Assembly: GCA_964449565.1 (NCBI GenBank)
Contig: CAYUZB010000002.1
Coordinates: 36,719-100,718 of the forward strand
From: Granulosicoccus sp964449565
GTDB taxonomy: Bacteria > Pseudomonadota > Gammaproteobacteria > Granulosicoccales > Granulosicoccaceae
Direction: 5' to 3'
DNA: 64,000 nt
Numbering within the stretch: the stretch's first letter is position 1; each line of letters opens with the position of its first letter. Both the position numbers and the translations under genes were made by a program. Of the stretch, positions 62,527 through 64,000 are shown piece after piece. The notes under the pieces were generated by a model. The model was given only the letters and a program-made list of their open reading frames with translations, did no database searches and was not told the DNA's origin.

Positions 62527-63554
62527 TTTTACCTTGGTTAGAAACTGGACAGGACAAAACAGTAACATCTTAAAGACGTAAAAATCCAGCCGATTTCCAA
62601 TCCTCGACCATCAATTTTGAAAATTTTTTTACAGTGATAAAGCTCGCCGAGTCGTGTTGCTGAAGCGAGTCGTAGAGCACCGCGCCTTGATTCATTCATT
62701 GGTGACTGCGATGATCAACAAGAGTCCATTATCGAGGTCATTTTTTCGAAAATCTTTACAAGTACACCGAGTCACGAACAAACAACCATTTTTCGACTAG
62801 GAACCGCTTTCACTCAGGAGCAGATCCGTCACACCCCTATCCAGCCGGGTGGGAGTTGCTAAAAGCGTAGCGTGTTACCAAAGCTGTTAAGCAAACTAAC
62901 ACGATAAATTGGCTTTGGCCATCCAGGCACTGATGGCATCATGGGTTCACTCGGTGATCTCAAATTACACTGATCTACCAGTCTTTTGTTACTGAATCAT
63001 TACTCGACTAGCGATGACACCAGACTTCGAAACATCACTGACACGAATTCTCACCAAGTCTTGACCTCGTAGTTAGCACTCAATGGTCAAATTGAACAGC
63101 GCAAGATCACGAAAATTCTGCAACGACTGATACCAAATACGTATCGTTCATATTTCTTCTAGCTTCAGAGGTGGTTTTTAACCTGTAAGTTTTCCTATGT
63201 TCCAGGTTACTGCAGATTATGAAATACATGCCCCTCTCCATCATAAGCATCGTTCCAATTTCTTATAAATAATTCGCAATGTAATAAAAAATCTAAATAT
63301 CGTCTGCTCGCATTACAACATTGACAAACATTGAAGAACATCGAATATCATTCGTACTAACGCAAAAGTAATAAAACAACGTGCAACCTCACCCTACGCG
63401 CACCTTCATAGTGCCGAATCATGTATTTTCGCACCAACACAATCAATTTTTATATCGCATATACATTTGGTTTAAAGCTCATTAAGTATTTCTTGCTTGT
63501 TCATATAGTTGGTTCATGTCTACTATAAAAATACGAACTTAAACGGAAAATGCC
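62527..63554. other. Long region without a recognised gene
   Basis: About 1.03 kb. The left part has average composition with no ORF over 60 codons that makes sense. The right part (63100-63550) is AT-rich. It may contain decayed genes, regulatory sequence or an unrecognised RNA. I could not identify any. Confidence 0.6.
63497..63526 (+). promoter_or_regulatory. Possible sigma-70 promoter upstream of the DUF1127 gene
   Basis: TTGTTC and TACTAT, 18 bases apart, lie 28 bases before ATG 63555 in an AT-rich stretch. Both boxes deviate from consensus. Confidence 0.35.
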
Positions 63555-63899
63555 ATGAAATATTTAAATCGATTATTTTTATCCTTACTACGAGGCAAAC
63601 AGAGAGAAACTCTCTTTCATCTCCGCAATATGTCAGAACGACAACTGCTTGACTGCGGCATCTCTCCTGATCTAGTTTCAAAAGGATTAAAAGGCTGGCC
63701 ATGGCGCATCGAAAACACAGAATCAGAGCTATCAAATCAACAAATATTCAACGTAGGCAAACGGAAATTCATTGAAAGCCCACAAAGTTACTCCGATTCC
63801 AACAAAACCTTACCCAGCTTGAGTCACACAATGACCACAGACTCCGTGCAAGAGGGTCACTCACAGACCAAGCACAAAGACACCACCAAAGCTGCCTGA
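63555..63899 (+). CDS. DUF1127 domain-containing protein with long C-terminal extension
   Basis: 114 residues. Residues of about 19-50 (ETLFHLRNMSERQLLDCGIS, PDLVSKGLKGWPWRI) form the DUF1127 motif. DUF1127 proteins are usually 50-70 residues. The extra 55 residues here are Ser/Thr/Gln-rich, probably disordered. In some bacteria such proteins bind RNA or affect phosphate and carbon metabolism, but no function can be assigned here. It has a GGAAAA-like ribosome binding site. Confidence 0.75.
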   Translation: MKYLNRLFLSLLRGKQRETLFHLRNMSERQLLDCGISPDLVSKGLKGWPWRIENTESELSNQQIFNVGKRKFIESPQSYSDSNKTLPSLSHTMTTDSVQEGHSQTKHKDTTKAA

Positions 63900-64000
63900 T
63901 GCGGTCAATAAAATATTTAATAACCTATCGTTATGCGAATAGCGGCTCAGGCCTCGTTTCCTTGGTACCAATGGAAAACTGGGCTAAGGCCCCATCGCAA
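63900..64000. other. Window end, no feature
   Basis: About 100 bases after the DUF1127 gene. No ORF or RNA recognised. Confidence 0.5.

Noticed and set aside
1..64000. CRISPR arrays, phage, intact IS elements or rRNA
   Set aside because: No regularly spaced repeats, transposase, phage structural genes or rRNA sequence were seen anywhere.

Overview
The window is a chromosomal segment from a Gammaproteobacterium. The evidence is the block thrS-infC-rpmI-rplT-pheS-pheT-ihfA-merR-tRNA-Pro, together with clpS/clpA next to infA, mnmA-hflD, an AcnB-type aconitase, a DUF1249 gene and a full System I cytochrome c maturation set. Base composition is moderate (near 50% GC by eye). The end of the window holds a KdgF-like cupin and an SDR reductase of the kind used for alginate or pectin uronates, which fits a marine, alga-associated bacterium. 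A Granulosicoccus-like relative is a guess, not a result. Most of the window is ordinary housekeeping sequence. I found no phage, CRISPR array, intact insertion sequence or rRNA, and no clearly new multi-gene system.

Layout. 1-6.2 kb: a partial HlyD-type adaptor (minus), then gcdH, an FAD-linked 2-hydroxyacid dehydrogenase and an AEC carrier (plus), converging on an MFS transporter (minus). 6.6-11.5 kb: an unknown coiled-coil protein, a class II aldolase followed by pxpB-pxpC-pxpA (5-oxoprolinase), and a lipoprotein. 11.6-20 kb (minus): a short BoxR/BzdR-like HTH protein, then a tightly coupled set read as thioesterase, DUF1285, ccmA to ccmH. 18.8-27.2 kb (minus): a branched-chain-type ABC importer with two acyl-CoA ligase family proteins. 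27.2-33.3 kb: serS, crcB, DUF4124, DUF1249, infA, clpA, clpS. 33.7-37.8 kb: three polysaccharide precursor genes. 38.2-46.9 kb: a LysR regulator, mnmA, hflD, a class V aminotransferase, acnB, uvrB. 47-58.8 kb: tRNA-Asn, an unknown 374-aa protein, tRNA-Pro, the merR/ihfA/pheT/pheS/rplT/rpmI/infC/thrS block, tRNA-Val, purB and a RoxA/YcfD-like cupin. 58.9-64 kb is looser accessory sequence: BLUF photoreceptor, GntR/FCD regulator, an orphan ORF, SDR, KdgF-like cupin, a kilobase without genes, and a DUF1127 protein.

How the genes work together. The ccm genes export and attach heme to apocytochromes c, and the ccmC-D-E-F-G-H junctions all share ATGA overlaps. The ABC importer with two ligases looks like an uptake-and-activate module for an unidentified carboxylic acid. 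The thrS-to-merR block couples translation factors, two tRNA synthetases and IHF. infC there appears to start at ATC. The thrS leader carries two near-identical hairpin-forming repeats that resemble, in arrangement, the autogenous ThrRS operator of E. coli.

Assembly caveats. Three 100-N gaps are present. One interrupts ccmF, one truncates the cupin gene, and one (37951-38050) is flanked by exactly 55 identical bases on each side. The last is most simply two overlapping contig ends rather than a biological repeat.
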